A stretch of 64,000 bases of DNA. Origin: Dehalogenimonas lykanthroporepellens BL-DC-9. GTDB lineage: Bacteria > Chloroflexota > Dehalococcoidia > Dehalococcoidales > Dehalococcoidaceae. The notes beneath the pieces are model-generated. The model searched no databases, was not told the origin of the DNA, and was given only the letters and a program-made list of their open reading frames with translations. Positions 45,038 to 54,622 of this stretch are shown here, piece by piece (within the stretch, counting starts at the first letter, position 1; every line of letters begins with the position of its first letter). Where the stretch lies: NCBI GenBank assembly GCA_000143165.1, contig CP002084.1, positions 1,302,001-1,366,000 of the forward strand. Direction: 5' to 3'. Made by a program: the position numbers and the translations under genes.

Positions 45038-46216
45038 ATGTCTGCAATATCATTCGAACTGGAAACAGCCGGCGCCGCCCGCGCCGGCATGCTGACCACG
45101 CCTCACGCTAAGGTGGAAACGCCCTGTTTCATGCCGGTCGGCTCCCAGGCGACCATCAAGACACTGACGCCCGATGAAGTCCGGGACCTGGGTTACCGGC
45201 TGATACTGGCCAATAACTATCACCTCTACCTGCGGCCGGGCACCGCGGTCGTCTCCGGTTACGGCGGACTTCACCGGTTCATGGGCTGGGACGGCGCTCT
45301 GCTGACCGATTCGGGCGGCTACCAGGTTTTTTCTCTGTCGCCGCTCCGGAAAGTCACCGACGAGGGCGTCACCTTCCGTTCCCATATCGACGGCTCGGAG
45401 CATTTCTTCTCCCCGGAACTGGCTGTCGGCTATCAGGAAGCCTTCGGCGCCGATATCATCATGGCGCTGGACGAATGCCCGCCCGTGGACGGCTCCCGGG
45501 AGGTCATCTCTGCGGCGGTAGCCCGCACTCATGACTGGGCTGAGCGCTGTCTGTCAGCCAAAACCCGCGACGACCAGGCGCTGTTCCCCATCGTCCAGGG
45601 CGGGCTGTTTGCCGACCTCAGGCGACGCTCGGCTGAAGGCCTGGTGGAGCTGGATTTCCCCGGCTACGCCATCGGCGGACTGGCCATAGGCGAGAGCAAG
45701 GACCAGACCGTAGAAATTACCGCGGCGACCACCGAGATACTGCCGGCCGACAAGCCCCGCTACCTGATGGGGGTGGGTTCGCCGGAGGACATCGTTCGGG
45801 CGGTGGGCGTCGGCATCGACATGTTCGACTCGGCCCTGCCCACCCGGGTTGCCCGCAACGGCGCCATCTTCACCCGTCAGGGGCGGATAGACATCGCCAA
45901 CGCCCGGTACCAGGGCGATACGGTCCCCATCGAAGATGACTGCGCCTGTCCCGCCTGTCGCCGTTTTTCCGCCGGTTATATCCATCACCTGTTCCGGGCC
46001 AAGGAACTGCTGGGCCACCGGCTGGCGACGCTTCACAACCTGTTCTTCATGAACCGGCTGATGGTTGACCTGCGCCGGGCCGTCAAGGAAGGCCGGTATG
46101 ACGACTTCGTCCGGGATTTCCTGGCCGGATACCGCCCGACTGATGAACAGGTGCGCCTGTCGCAGAAGCGGCAGTGGCTGGCCGACCGCAACCGGCCGGG
46201 TACGGAAAAGGGATGA
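45038..46216 (+). CDS. tgt: tRNA-guanine transglycosylase
   Basis: The 392-residue enzyme exchanges guanine-34 for preQ1 in queuosine-type tRNAs. TDSGGYQVFSL holds one catalytic Asp, FDSALPTRVARNG the nucleophilic Asp, and the zinc site is CACPACRRFSAGYIHHLF with a His in ATLHN. The rest of the queuosine pathway is not in this window. Confidence 0.97.
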   Translation: MSAISFELETAGAARAGMLTTPHAKVETPCFMPVGSQATIKTLTPDEVRDLGYRLILANNYHLYLRPGTAVVSGYGGLHRFMGWDGALLTDSGGYQVFSLSPLRKVTDEGVTFRSHIDGSEHFFSPELAVGYQEAFGADIIMALDECPPVDGSREVISAAVARTHDWAERCLSAKTRDDQALFPIVQGGLFADLRRRSAEGLVELDFPGYAIGGLAIGESKDQTVEITAATTEILPADKPRYLMGVGSPEDIVRAVGVGIDMFDSALPTRVARNGAIFTRQGRIDIANARYQGDTVPIEDDCACPACRRFSAGYIHHLFRAKELLGHRLATLHNLFFMNRLMVDLRRAVKEGRYDDFVRDFLAGYRPTDEQVRLSQKRQWLADRNRPGTEKG

Positions 46217-46279
46217 GGAACTATTGAACTCCCGGCAGGGTTGTGTAACAATAACTGCAGTAACTCAAGGAGGCCGGTC

Positions 46280-46504
46280 ATGGCGGAAACTTTCAGCCCG
46301 GAACTGAAGAAACTGATGAACATCGCCCGTGACGCCGCGTTTTCCGCCGGAATGCGTTCCCAGGCCATCGCCGACATTGCCCGCCTGGGCAGTCGTCAGG
46401 CCTTCCTGGCGCTGTTGGATATCGCCGCCGATAAGGACATCGAAGCCGACATCCGGGATCAGGCCCTGGTCAGCGCCCGCGACATTCTCAAGAACGAAAA
46501 ATAA
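46280..46504 (+). CDS. Small helical (HEAT-like) protein
   Basis: From ATG at 46280, behind AAGGAGG, the 74-residue product forms about four amphipathic helices (ELKKLMNIARDAAFS, MRSQAIADIARLG, QAFLALLDIAADK, DIRDQALVSARDIL), like one to two HEAT repeats. No membrane segment or catalytic motif is seen. The role is unknown; it lies between tgt and ychF on the same strand. Confidence 0.65.
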   Translation: MAETFSPELKKLMNIARDAAFSAGMRSQAIADIARLGSRQAFLALLDIAADKDIEADIRDQALVSARDILKNEK

Positions 46505-46570
46505 CCCGTCCTCCGGTCTGCCGGCCTGTACTGCCGCAATCATCATCGAACGTCTTGACAAGGGGAAATC

Positions 46571-47656
46571 ATGTCTTTAGATATAGGTATCATCGGTCTG
46601 GCCCAGAGCGGCCGGACGACCGTTTTCCAGGCGGCCACCGGCGGTACGCCCCGACCGGGTGAGGCCGCTCATGTCGGCGTGGCCCGGGTGCCGGATGAGC
46701 GCATCGACAAGCTGTCGGCCATGTTCAACCCGAAAAAGACCACCTTCGCCGAGGTCAAGTACCTGGATCTCGGCGCCTCGGTCAAGAGCCTGGCCCAGTC
46801 AGGAGTCGGCGGCGAGGCCCTGCGCGAACTGTCCAACATGGACGAGCTGATAAACGTGGTTCGGGCCTTTGAGGACGACACTGTGCCGCACTCGCAGGTG
46901 ACGGTGGATGCCGCCCGCGACATCGAAGCCATGAACCTGGAACTGACCTTCTCCGACCTGGCCATCCTGGAGCGGCGGCTGGGGCGCATCGAGCAGTCCA
47001 TGAAGAGTGCCAAAGCCATCGAACGCCCGAAATTCATCGCCGAGCAGGAACTCCTGGCCCGGCTGAAAACCGAACTGGAAAACGACACTCCCCTGCGCGA
47101 CGTCGCCCTGGATGACGAAGAACGAAAGGCCATCTCCGGCTATCAGTTCCTGTCGGCCAAGCCCCTGCTTATCGTGGTCAATGTCGGTGAGGAAGACCTC
47201 GGCCGGGCCGCGGAGATAGAAAAAGACCTGTCGGAGCGTTTCTCCGGCCGGGGTTGCCGCCTTATCGCCATGTGCGGCAAGCTGGAAGCCGAACTGGCGG
47301 CCATGGATGAAGCCTCGGCTGATGAGTTCCGGGCCGATTACAGCCTGACCGAAACCGGGCTGGCGCGCACCATCCGGGCTTCCTACGAACTGCTGGATTT
47401 GATATCCTTCTTCACCGTCGGCCCCGACGAAGTGCGCGCCTGGAGCATCACCGCCGGCACCCCCGCCCAGCAGGCGGCCGGCAAGATTCACTCCGACATC
47501 GAACGGGGTTTCATCCGCGCCGAGGTGGTTGCCTACGATGATCTTCTGCGTACCGGCTCCATGCCGGAGGCCAAGAAACAGGGCGTGCTGAGGCTGGAAG
47601 GCAAGACCTATATCGTCAAGGACGGCGATATCGCCCACTTCCTGTTCAACGTATGA
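46571..47656 (+). CDS. ychF: YchF-family (Obg-like) nucleotide-binding protein
   Basis: The product has 361 residues. G1 is GLAQSGRTTV (near residue 9), which departs from the usual GxPNVGKS of YchF. The coiled-coil helical insert follows (DLAILERRLGRIEQSMKSAK), then LSAKPLLIVVNVGEED in the G4 place and a TGS domain with IHSDIERGFIRAEVVAYDDL and a typical end GDIAHFLFNV. YchF hydrolyses ATP rather than GTP and takes part in translation and redox response. The G1 change may mark a DUF933-type divergent clade. Confidence 0.88.
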   Translation: MSLDIGIIGLAQSGRTTVFQAATGGTPRPGEAAHVGVARVPDERIDKLSAMFNPKKTTFAEVKYLDLGASVKSLAQSGVGGEALRELSNMDELINVVRAFEDDTVPHSQVTVDAARDIEAMNLELTFSDLAILERRLGRIEQSMKSAKAIERPKFIAEQELLARLKTELENDTPLRDVALDDEERKAISGYQFLSAKPLLIVVNVGEEDLGRAAEIEKDLSERFSGRGCRLIAMCGKLEAELAAMDEASADEFRADYSLTETGLARTIRASYELLDLISFFTVGPDEVRAWSITAGTPAQQAAGKIHSDIERGFIRAEVVAYDDLLRTGSMPEAKKQGVLRLEGKTYIVKDGDIAHFLFNV

Positions 47657-47715
47657 ACGCCCCGGTTTTACATCGGCCCGGCCGCAATAGTATTATCAGG
47701 CTTTAAAGGAGCCAT

Positions 47716-48972
47716 ATGGATTACCAGTCACCACGCGGCACCCAGGACATCCTGCCGGAAGAGCAGGCCTGGTGGGCCTATGTTCAGGACAGGGCGGTCG
47801 GCATCGCCGCCCGCTACGGCTATAGCCGCATCGACACCCCCACCTTCGAGGACGCCCGGCTGTTCGTGCGCACCGTGGGTGAGGAAACCGACATCGTGGG
47901 CAAGGAGATGTACACTTTCGCCGACCGCGGCGGCTCCGACCTGACGCTCCGGCCGGAAGGCACCGCGCCGGTCTGCCGCGCCTATATCCAGCACGGCATG
48001 GGCTCCCGCCCCAAGCCGGTGAAACTCTTTTACCTGGCCTCCATCTTCCGCTATGACCGACCCCAGGCCGGACGCTACCGGGAGCATCACCAGTTCGGTT
48101 TCGAGCTTATCGGTGACGGCGATGCCGCCGCTGATGCCGAGGTCATCGACCTGGCCTGGAACTTCTACCGGGAGCTTGGCCTGTCTACCCTGCCGGTTCA
48201 ACTCAATTCCATCGGCTGTCCCGACTGCCGCCATTCCTACCTGGCGGCGCTCAGGGAATATTACGCTACCGACATCGAGGCCCGTTGCGCTGATTGCCGG
48301 GTACGCTATGAAAAGAATCCGCTCCGCTTGCTGGACTGCAAGAGGCCGGAATGCGGCGCCGTCGCCGATGGCGCGCCCCATTCGGCCGATTACCTCTGTG
48401 ACGACTGCCGGACGCACTTCGAGCGTCTGCGCGACCTGCTGGCGGCGGTGGGCATTCCCTTCGAAATCAATCACCGGCTGGTGCGCGGCCTGGACTATTA
48501 TCGGCGCACCGTCTTCGAGATTCAGCCGCTGGAGGAGGGCGCTCAGTCCACCATCGGCGGCGGCGGCCGTTACGACGGGCTGATTGAACAGCTCGGCGGG
48601 GAACCGACCCCGGCGGTGGGTTTCGCCACCGGCATCGAGCGCGTCATCCTGAATCTCAAGCGGCAGAATATTGCGGTACCGGGTCTGCCCGCGCCCCGTT
48701 TCTTCCTGGCCTGGCTGGGGGCGGACGCCGCGACGCCGGCCTTTGCTCTGGGCGCCCGACTGCGCCGCGCCGGGTTGACGGTAAACTGGTCGCCGGGCCC
48801 CCGCAGTTTGAAAGCCCAGCTTCGTCTGGCGTCCTCGATGGGGGCCGCCTACACCCTGATTCTGGGAGAAAACGAGCTGGCCGAAGGCCGGGTGGTACTG
48901 CGCGACATGGCCGGTTCCGAACAGCGGTCGCTGTCGCTGGACGGCCTGGCTGAAGCACTGGCCGTCCTCTGA
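47716..48972 (+). CDS. hisS: Histidyl-tRNA synthetase
   Basis: This 418-residue class II enzyme has motif 2 (FRYDRPQAGRYREHHQFGFE), LRPEGTAPVCRAYI, the histidine loop RGLDYYRRTVFEI and GGGGRYDGLI (motif 3 region), and a C-terminal anticodon-binding domain. Cysteine pairs CPDC, CADC and CDDC in the insertion form a plausible zinc site. It starts behind AAAGGAG. Confidence 0.96.
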   Translation: MDYQSPRGTQDILPEEQAWWAYVQDRAVGIAARYGYSRIDTPTFEDARLFVRTVGEETDIVGKEMYTFADRGGSDLTLRPEGTAPVCRAYIQHGMGSRPKPVKLFYLASIFRYDRPQAGRYREHHQFGFELIGDGDAAADAEVIDLAWNFYRELGLSTLPVQLNSIGCPDCRHSYLAALREYYATDIEARCADCRVRYEKNPLRLLDCKRPECGAVADGAPHSADYLCDDCRTHFERLRDLLAAVGIPFEINHRLVRGLDYYRRTVFEIQPLEEGAQSTIGGGGRYDGLIEQLGGEPTPAVGFATGIERVILNLKRQNIAVPGLPAPRFFLAWLGADAATPAFALGARLRRAGLTVNWSPGPRSLKAQLRLASSMGAAYTLILGENELAEGRVVLRDMAGSEQRSLSLDGLAEALAVL

Positions 48973-49114
48973 TACCTCTTCTTCCGTCCGGCTGAAAACC
49001 ATTCCCCTTAAATGGTATAATACGATTATGTCCGGCATCGTCAGGCCGTCAATTTGCCCGTGTTGCCCCAATCAAGTAAAATCTCACTTCTAAATCTGGA
49101 AACAGGAGCTGTAG

Positions 49115-49936
49115 ATGGCTTATAACGATGACGACCAGGCTAAGCTCAAGAAGGGCAACGCGCAAGCGGCCATTGAGTTCGCCATGGCTGGCCGCTGGCA
49201 GGAGGCGGTTGAAGCCAACCGGGCTATACTGGATATTTTCCCCGAGGACATCGAAGCGCTCAACCGGCTGGGACGCGCCCTGATGGAACTGGGCGAATAC
49301 GAAAAGGCACGCCAGGCCTATACCCGTTCCATCGGTCTGGACCCCTATAACAGCATCGCTGAACGCAACCTGAAACGGCTGGAGGTGCTGGCCGCTTCCG
49401 GCGCCCGCCCGACGCAGGGCGACAGCCAGGGTGTCGGCCGGTCCTTCATCGAGGAGATCGGCAAGGCCGGGGTGGTGGTGTTGAACAAGCTGGCCGGACG
49501 GGAAGTTCTGGCCCATCTGGATGCGGGAGACAAGGTCAATCTGCGGCCAGGTCCCGGGGTGCTGTTCGTCGACAATGTCGGCGGCGAGTATCTGGGTACG
49601 GTGGAAACCCGCCATGCCCTGCGTCTGCTCAAGCTGATGAAGGGCGGCAACCGCTACTCAGCCGCCGTGGTCAGCGCCGATGACGACAAGCTGGCGGTGA
49701 TGATCCGGGAAATCTATCAGCACCCGTCCCAGGCCGGGCAGATTTCCTTCCCGCCCCGACCGGCCGGGCAGAAGCCCCGCCATGTGGAGCTGGAAGCTAC
49801 TGCCGGTGAAGATGAAGAGCCGGGTAACGAAAAGGATGAAAATGAGCGTCCCGCTGTCGATGACGCAGAGTCTTTCGATGAAGAAGATGACGACGACAGC
49901 GATGACGATGACGACGACGAGGAACTGGAGGTCTGA
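49115..49936 (+). CDS. TPR protein with transcript-factor-like core and poly-Asp tail
   Basis: The 273-residue protein has two TPR-type helix pairs ([20 protein letters not shown] and [22 protein letters not shown], residues 18-80), a middle domain (100-200) that I could not assign, and a tail from about 220 that is nearly all Asp and Glu. No signal peptide is seen. It ends two bases before gyrA, so both are in one transcript. TPRs bind protein partners; the partner is unknown. Confidence 0.75.
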   Translation: MAYNDDDQAKLKKGNAQAAIEFAMAGRWQEAVEANRAILDIFPEDIEALNRLGRALMELGEYEKARQAYTRSIGLDPYNSIAERNLKRLEVLAASGARPTQGDSQGVGRSFIEEIGKAGVVVLNKLAGREVLAHLDAGDKVNLRPGPGVLFVDNVGGEYLGTVETRHALRLLKLMKGGNRYSAAVVSADDDKLAVMIREIYQHPSQAGQISFPPRPAGQKPRHVELEATAGEDEEPGNEKDENERPAVDDAESFDEEDDDDSDDDDDDEELEV

Positions 49937-49938
49937 CC

Positions 49939-52383
49939 ATGGTTATCGGTAATACCCGTCCCATCAATATCGAAGACGAGATGAAAAACTCCTATATGGA
50001 TTACGCCATGAGCGTAATCGTTTCCCGGGCACTGCCCGATGTCAGGGACGGGTTGAAGCCGGTTCACCGGCGTATTCTGTACGCCATGAGCGACCTTGGT
50101 ATGCACTATAACACCTCGTACAAGAAAAGCGCCCGCATCGTCGGTGAGGTTCTTGGTAAATATCATCCTCACGGCGACTCCTCCGTTTATGACGCCATGG
50201 TGCGCATGGCTCAGAATTTCTCCCTGCGTTACATGCTGGTGGATGGTCAGGGTAACTTCGGTTCGGTTGACGGCGACCCGCCGGCGGCCATGCGTTACAC
50301 CGAAGCCCGGCTGACGCGGCTGGCCGGCGAGCTGCTGGTGGACATTGACAAGGACACCGTCGAGTTCATGCCCAACTTCGACGACTCGCTGAAGGAGCCG
50401 ACGGTACTGCCGTCCCGTCTGCCGGTCCTGCTGATGAATGGCGCTTCCGGCATCGCCGTGGGTATGGCCACCAATATTCCGCCGCACAACCTGACCGAAC
50501 TGTGCGATGCCATCTCTTATTTGATTGACAATCCAGAGTGCGGTCTGGAAGACCTGATGCAGTTCGTCAAGGGGCCGGACTTTCCCACCGGCGGTCTCAT
50601 TCTGGGCCGTGACGGCATCAAGTCCGCCTATGCTACCGGCCACGGCAAGGTGGTGGTGCGCGCCCGGGCTCATGTAGCCGATGTGGCCGAGACCGGCGCC
50701 CGGCGCCAGATCATCATCAGTGAACTGCCCTACCAGGTCAACAAGGCCGACCTGGTCAAGCGCATCGCCATGTTGTCACGGGAGCGCAAGATTAACGGCA
50801 TCGCCGAAGTGCGCGACGAGTCCGACCGCCAGGGCCTGCGGGTGGTCATCGAGCTCAAGCGGGACGGCGAGCCCCAGCAGATTCTCAATAACCTCTACAA
50901 GCATACCAACCTCCAGACCAGTTTCTTCGTCAACATGCTGGCGCTGGTGAACAACCGCCCGGTAGTGCTTAACCTCAAGGAAGCGCTGAATCATTATGTC
51001 GCCTTCCGCCAGGAAATCATTACCCGGCGCTCCAAGTTCGAACTCAAGGCGGCCAGGGCCAGGGCTCACATCCTGGAAGGCCTCAAGATAGCCCTGGACA
51101 ACCTGGACGCCATTATCAACCTCATCCGCCATGCCGAGAACGCCGACACCGCCCGCCGGGAACTGATGTCCCGCTTCGAGCTGTCTCAGCTTCAGGCGCA
51201 GGCCATCCTGGACCTCCAGCTCCGGCGCCTGGCCAATCTGGAACGCCAGAAGATACTGGGCGAATATGCCGATATCCTCAAGCAGATTTCCTACCTGGAA
51301 GACCTGCTGGCCAACCCTCGTAAGGTGCTGTCGCTGGTCAAGGACGACCTGGCCGAGGTCAAGGCCAGGTACGGTGATGCCCGGCGCACCGAGATTCAGT
51401 CCCAGGGCGTCATCGAGTTTCGCGAGGAAGACCTCATCCCCCACCAGAGCATGGTGGTGACGCTGACCGAGCGCGGCTTCATCAAGCGGGTGCCGACTGA
51501 GGTCTACCGGCTCCAGCATCGCGCCGGCCGCGGCAAGAGCATCATTAAGACACGGGAAGCGGATTCGGTGCGCTTCATCATGGTAGCCGACACTCATGAC
51601 AGCGTTCTGCTGTTTACTAACCGGGGCAAGATATTCTCCATCAAGTGTCACGAGATACCCTGCGACCTGCTCCGGACGGCCAAGGGCATCGCCATCATCA
51701 ACCTGGTGCCGCTGGCCGAGAACGAGCGCATCACCTCGATGATAGCCGTTTCCCGCTTCGACGAGGAGACCTCGCTCATCATGGCGACCTCCGGCGGCGA
51801 GTGCAAGCGTACCAAACTGTCCGATTTCGCCGCGGTGCGCAGTAGCGGTCTCCTGGCCATGGACCTGCCCAAGAACGACGAACTCATCGGCGCGGTCATC
51901 GCCGGGGCCGATGAGAATATAATTCTCATCACCCACAACGGTCGGTCCATCCACTTCCCGGTGGCTGACCTGCGGGTCTCCCAACGGGCTTCCGGCGGCG
52001 TCCGGGGCATCACCCTGGAGGGGGATGACCGGGTGGCCGGCCTGGACGTGGCCCGGCCGGGCCACTTCGTGCTGGTGGTCACTACCGGCGGCTACGGCAA
52101 GCTGACCGCGGTGGAGGAGTACCCACTCCAGCGCCGCGCCGGCTCCGGTGTGCTGACTTTCAAGGTAGTGGACAAGACGGGCAAGGTGGCCGCTGGCAAG
52201 GTGGTTGACCGAGAGCACCAGGTGATGATCGCCACTGCCGAAGGCGTGGTTATCCGCACCCCGGTGGGCACCGAGGATCAGGAGAAGGGCATCATCGTCA
52301 TGGGGCGCTCCACCCAGGGGGTCATCGTCATCCGTCCGGATGAGAACGACCGGGTGGTCAACTTCGCCACCATGGTGGAATAG
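49939..52383 (+). CDS. gyrA: DNA gyrase subunit A
   Basis: The 814-residue protein has the N-terminal [29 protein letters not shown]-type region (split here: [11 protein letters not shown] then [16 protein letters not shown]), the catalytic Tyr in [10 protein letters not shown] and the C-terminal beta-pinwheel. The GyrA box appears as QHRAGRG, one His off the canonical QRRGGKG; a second QRRAGSG lies in a later blade. DNA wrapping is therefore expected. The gene follows the TPR gene directly. Confidence 0.97.
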   Translation: MVIGNTRPINIEDEMKNSYMDYAMSVIVSRALPDVRDGLKPVHRRILYAMSDLGMHYNTSYKKSARIVGEVLGKYHPHGDSSVYDAMVRMAQNFSLRYMLVDGQGNFGSVDGDPPAAMRYTEARLTRLAGELLVDIDKDTVEFMPNFDDSLKEPTVLPSRLPVLLMNGASGIAVGMATNIPPHNLTELCDAISYLIDNPECGLEDLMQFVKGPDFPTGGLILGRDGIKSAYATGHGKVVVRARAHVADVAETGARRQIIISELPYQVNKADLVKRIAMLSRERKINGIAEVRDESDRQGLRVVIELKRDGEPQQILNNLYKHTNLQTSFFVNMLALVNNRPVVLNLKEALNHYVAFRQEIITRRSKFELKAARARAHILEGLKIALDNLDAIINLIRHAENADTARRELMSRFELSQLQAQAILDLQLRRLANLERQKILGEYADILKQISYLEDLLANPRKVLSLVKDDLAEVKARYGDARRTEIQSQGVIEFREEDLIPHQSMVVTLTERGFIKRVPTEVYRLQHRAGRGKSIIKTREADSVRFIMVADTHDSVLLFTNRGKIFSIKCHEIPCDLLRTAKGIAIINLVPLAENERITSMIAVSRFDEETSLIMATSGGECKRTKLSDFAAVRSSGLLAMDLPKNDELIGAVIAGADENIILITHNGRSIHFPVADLRVSQRASGGVRGITLEGDDRVAGLDVARPGHFVLVVTTGGYGKLTAVEEYPLQRRAGSGVLTFKVVDKTGKVAAGKVVDREHQVMIATAEGVVIRTPVGTEDQEKGIIVMGRSTQGVIVIRPDENDRVVNFATMVE

Positions 52384-52414
52384 TTCCCGGCGTTCGGAAT
52401 ACGTTAGAAACCCC

Positions 52415-52461
52415 TTGACATGGTTACCGGCATGGGGTAAAGTGATAAAGAACAATTGTTC
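52415..52461 (+). promoter_or_regulatory. lexA promoter with perfect SOS box
   Basis: TTGACA (52415-52420) and TAAAGT (52438-52443) are 17 bp apart. Six bases further lies GAACAATTGTTC (52450-52461), a perfect palindrome of GAAC-N4-GTTC type, at the probable transcription start. LexA would block its own promoter here. A weaker match sits at recA. Confidence 0.85.
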
Positions 52462-52476
52462 AGACAGGGGGGGGCT

Positions 52477-53130
52477 ATGCCTAGAACACCCAGAAAGACG
52501 ATGTCCGACCGCCAGCTCAAGATGCTGGAATACATCCGTAACTATTTCAACGATTACGGTATCCCCCCCAGCATCCGTGATATCGTGTCCGGCTGTAATA
52601 TCAGTTCTACTTCGGTGGCCGATTACAACCTGCGGCATCTGGAGCGCGCCGGCTATATCCGCCGCCACAAGGACGTGTCCCGCGGCATAGAACTGCTGGG
52701 TTCCGAAGGCCGTCCCCTCCAGCTGGTGCCGCTCCTGGGCAAGATAGCCGCCGGCCGACCGATACCGGTGCCCGACGTCGAAACCTGGAAGCCCGAACTG
52801 GCGGCCGAGAACGTGGACGTGCCGGAAACGATGATCGGTCACCACAAGAATCTCTTCGCCCTCAAGGTGCGGGGCAATTCCATGATAGACGCCCTGGTCA
52901 ATGACGGCGATATCGTCATCATGCAGGCGGCTGACGATGTAGAAAATGGCCAGATGGCCGCCGTCTGGCTCAAGAACGAGAAGGAAGCCACCCTCAAAAA
53001 GGTCTTCCGCGAAGCCAACGGCAAGGTGCGCCTTCAGCCGGCCAACGCGCTGATGACGCCGATGTATGAAAACGCCAAGAACGTGGTCATCCAGGGTCGG
53101 GTGATCGGAGTGATACGCAAAGTTGCGTAA
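52477..53130 (+). CDS. lexA: LexA, SOS repressor
   Basis: The 217-residue protein has an N-terminal winged helix (MLEYIRNYFNDYGIPPSIRDIVSG) and a C-terminal S24 peptidase domain with LGKIAAGRPIP (cleavage Ala-Gly), VRGNSMIDALVNDGD (nucleophile Ser) and ATLKKVFRE (general-base Lys). RecA-DNA filaments trigger its self-cleavage. The ATG at 52477 behind AGGGGGGG is preferred. The 3' end overlaps the next start. Confidence 0.95.
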   Translation: MPRTPRKTMSDRQLKMLEYIRNYFNDYGIPPSIRDIVSGCNISSTSVADYNLRHLERAGYIRRHKDVSRGIELLGSEGRPLQLVPLLGKIAAGRPIPVPDVETWKPELAAENVDVPETMIGHHKNLFALKVRGNSMIDALVNDGDIVIMQAADDVENGQMAAVWLKNEKEATLKKVFREANGKVRLQPANALMTPMYENAKNVVIQGRVIGVIRKVA

Positions 53131-53695
53131 TGTGCCGCCTGTCGCCCAGTTCAAGAAGACCGGCAAGACGCTCTTCGCCCACAGCCTGGTATCGTCCCAT
53201 TCCGGCAATCTGTCTGTCCGTCTGAGTGACGACCGGCTGGCCATCACCCGCCGCGGCTCCCAGCTGGGTACCATCCGTGAACAGGACATCATCATCACCG
53301 GCATTACCCACGATGACGACCAGACGAAACTGGCCTCCGTGGAACTGCCGGTTCACCGTGCCATCATGGCCGCCACCGGCGCCAAAGCTATCGTCCACGC
53401 CCACCCGCCCCACGCCATCGCCCTGTCGCTGACCGAACCGGAGATTGTCTCGGAGCAGGCGGAGCTTTATGAACTGGGTACCATCAAGGTGCTGGGATGG
53501 AATCAGAACGTTCACCCCGGCGCCATGGCCGAAGCCATCGCCGAAACGCTCAAGACCCAGAAGATAGCCCTGGTGTACGGCCACGGCACCTTCGCCATCG
53601 GCGACGACCTGGAAGAAGCCGGCAAGTACACCGCCGGTCTGGAAGAAGCCTGCCAGGTGCTGTGGCTGGTCAGGACGATAAAGAAGAACAGATAG
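53123..53695 (+). CDS. Class II aldolase/adducin-family protein
   Basis: The 190-residue protein has the zinc-site motif AKAIVHAHPPHAIAL near residue 90 and a later ALVYGHGTFAIGD that provides the third His, with SHSGNLSVRL at the substrate loop. Family members are fuculose-phosphate-type aldolases or dehydratases. Which sugar phosphate is used cannot be told. TTG at 53123 overlaps the end of lexA; GTG at 53132 is an alternative start. Confidence 0.85.
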   Translation: MRNVPPVAQFKKTGKTLFAHSLVSSHSGNLSVRLSDDRLAITRRGSQLGTIREQDIIITGITHDDDQTKLASVELPVHRAIMAATGAKAIVHAHPPHAIALSLTEPEIVSEQAELYELGTIKVLGWNQNVHPGAMAEAIAETLKTQKIALVYGHGTFAIGDDLEEAGKYTAGLEEACQVLWLVRTIKKNR

Positions 53696-53800
53696 CCGTC
53701 AGCTTCAAGCGTTGTAATTTCCCGTTATTTGCTCTTGACCCGGACTGCCGGGACGTATATTCTTATAACTGAAATAAAATCGAAAGGTGTGGGAGACGTC

Positions 53801-54136
53801 ATGGAGGAGAGTTCTACCGGTCTCAAAAGCAATGTCGCCGGTCTTTTATGCTATCTGGCCACGTGGGTCAGCGGGCTTATCCTGTATTTCATCGAAAAAA
53901 AGAGCAGTTTCGTACGCTTTCATGCCGCCCAGTCGGTTATCGTCTTCGGCGGCCTGACCATCCTCACGACCATCCTGAGCTTCATCCCCTTCATCGGCTG
54001 GGCTATAAATATCTTCCTGGGTATCGTCGCCTTCGTGCTGTGGCTGGTGCTGATGATAAAAGCCTGGAAGGGCGACCGCTATAAATTGCCGGTGGTCGGC
54101 GACTTGGCCGAGCAGTGGGCGGCGAAGAAGGTTTAG
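53801..54136 (+). CDS. DUF4870-type small membrane protein
   Basis: From ATG at 53801 the 111-residue product has three membrane helices with the family features CYLATWVSGLILYFIEKKSSFVRFHAAQS at the start (split at residues 17-45), VFGGLTILTTILSFIPFIG and IFLGIVAFVLWLVLMIKAW. The function is unknown; it is an integral membrane protein. Its last 41 bases have a degenerate copy at 57215-57254, which has a TGA in place of the Trp codon. Confidence 0.85.
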   Translation: MEESSTGLKSNVAGLLCYLATWVSGLILYFIEKKSSFVRFHAAQSVIVFGGLTILTTILSFIPFIGWAINIFLGIVAFVLWLVLMIKAWKGDRYKLPVVGDLAEQWAAKKV

Positions 54137-54175
54137 CTCACTCAGACAATCAATAAAATCAGCGATACCGTAATT

Positions 54176-54217
54176 AATACCCGGGTCGGGCTTGTTATCA
54201 GTCCCGATCCGGGTATT
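54176..54217 (+). terminator. Terminator of the DUF4870 gene
   Basis: AATACCCGGGTCGGG (54176-54190) pairs with CCCGATCCGGGTATT (54203-54217), with one mismatch, around a 12-base loop. A short T-rich stretch follows. Confidence 0.7.
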
Positions 54218-54256
54218 GTCGTATTCATTATTTAGATGGACTATCCCCTGCCGCTT

Positions 54257-54561
54257 TATTCGGTTATTAATGTGCCGGCTGTTTGATGAGGGCAGAGCGC
54301 CATGAAACTGGTAATTGTTTCGCCCGTTGGCTTGTTTTTTTCGGGAAACGAATACTTTTTTCAGCTTTGGCGGCGGATGCCTCAAACGTAGCGTCACCGA
54401 ATTAAAACAATTCGAAACAATGCAAACAATCCAGAGAAGTTTTTAGCAAACATGCCGTCAATGGCGTTACTGACTTTTGCTGAATAGTGTAAGGGTGTTC
54501 TCATAACAGCGGTTGATACTAGCGTTCCTGGGAACGTAATGTCAATGGGGAAATGGCACAG
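54257..54561. repeat. 305-bp direct repeat, copy 1 (upstream of the fic promoter)
   Basis: This stretch is repeated at 57934-58237 with scattered single-base changes and one- or two-base gaps. It begins TATTCGGTTATTAATGTG and ends AATGGGGAAATGGCACAG in both places. No ORF in it is supported. It sits between the DUF4870 terminator and the fic promoter, and may be an untranslated or decayed region. Together with the 57215 remnant it marks a local duplication. Confidence 0.9.
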
Positions 54562-54598
54562 ATTTGATATACCTGACGACCCACACCATGAAAAGGTA

Positions 54599-54614
54599 TT
54601 GACAAAGTAAAATA
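54599..54614 (+). promoter_or_regulatory. Native fic -35 box and left operator half, cut off by IS256
   Basis: TTGACA (54599-54604) and AGTAAAATA (54606-54614) lie just left of IS256 copy 2. Removing the element and one copy of its target duplication joins them to TATATT and TATTTTACT at 56006-56016, giving TTGACA-N18-TATATT with an AGTAAAATA-N10-TATTTTACT palindrome over the core promoter. Confidence 0.75.
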
Positions 54615-54622
54615 TGCGGGAG

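Noticed and set aside
50776-53304. An 842-codon open frame on the minus strand across gyrA and lexA
   Set aside because: It is antisense to two certain genes, has low-complexity His/Asp/Gly-rich content and no motif. High-GC codon use on the other strand explains it.
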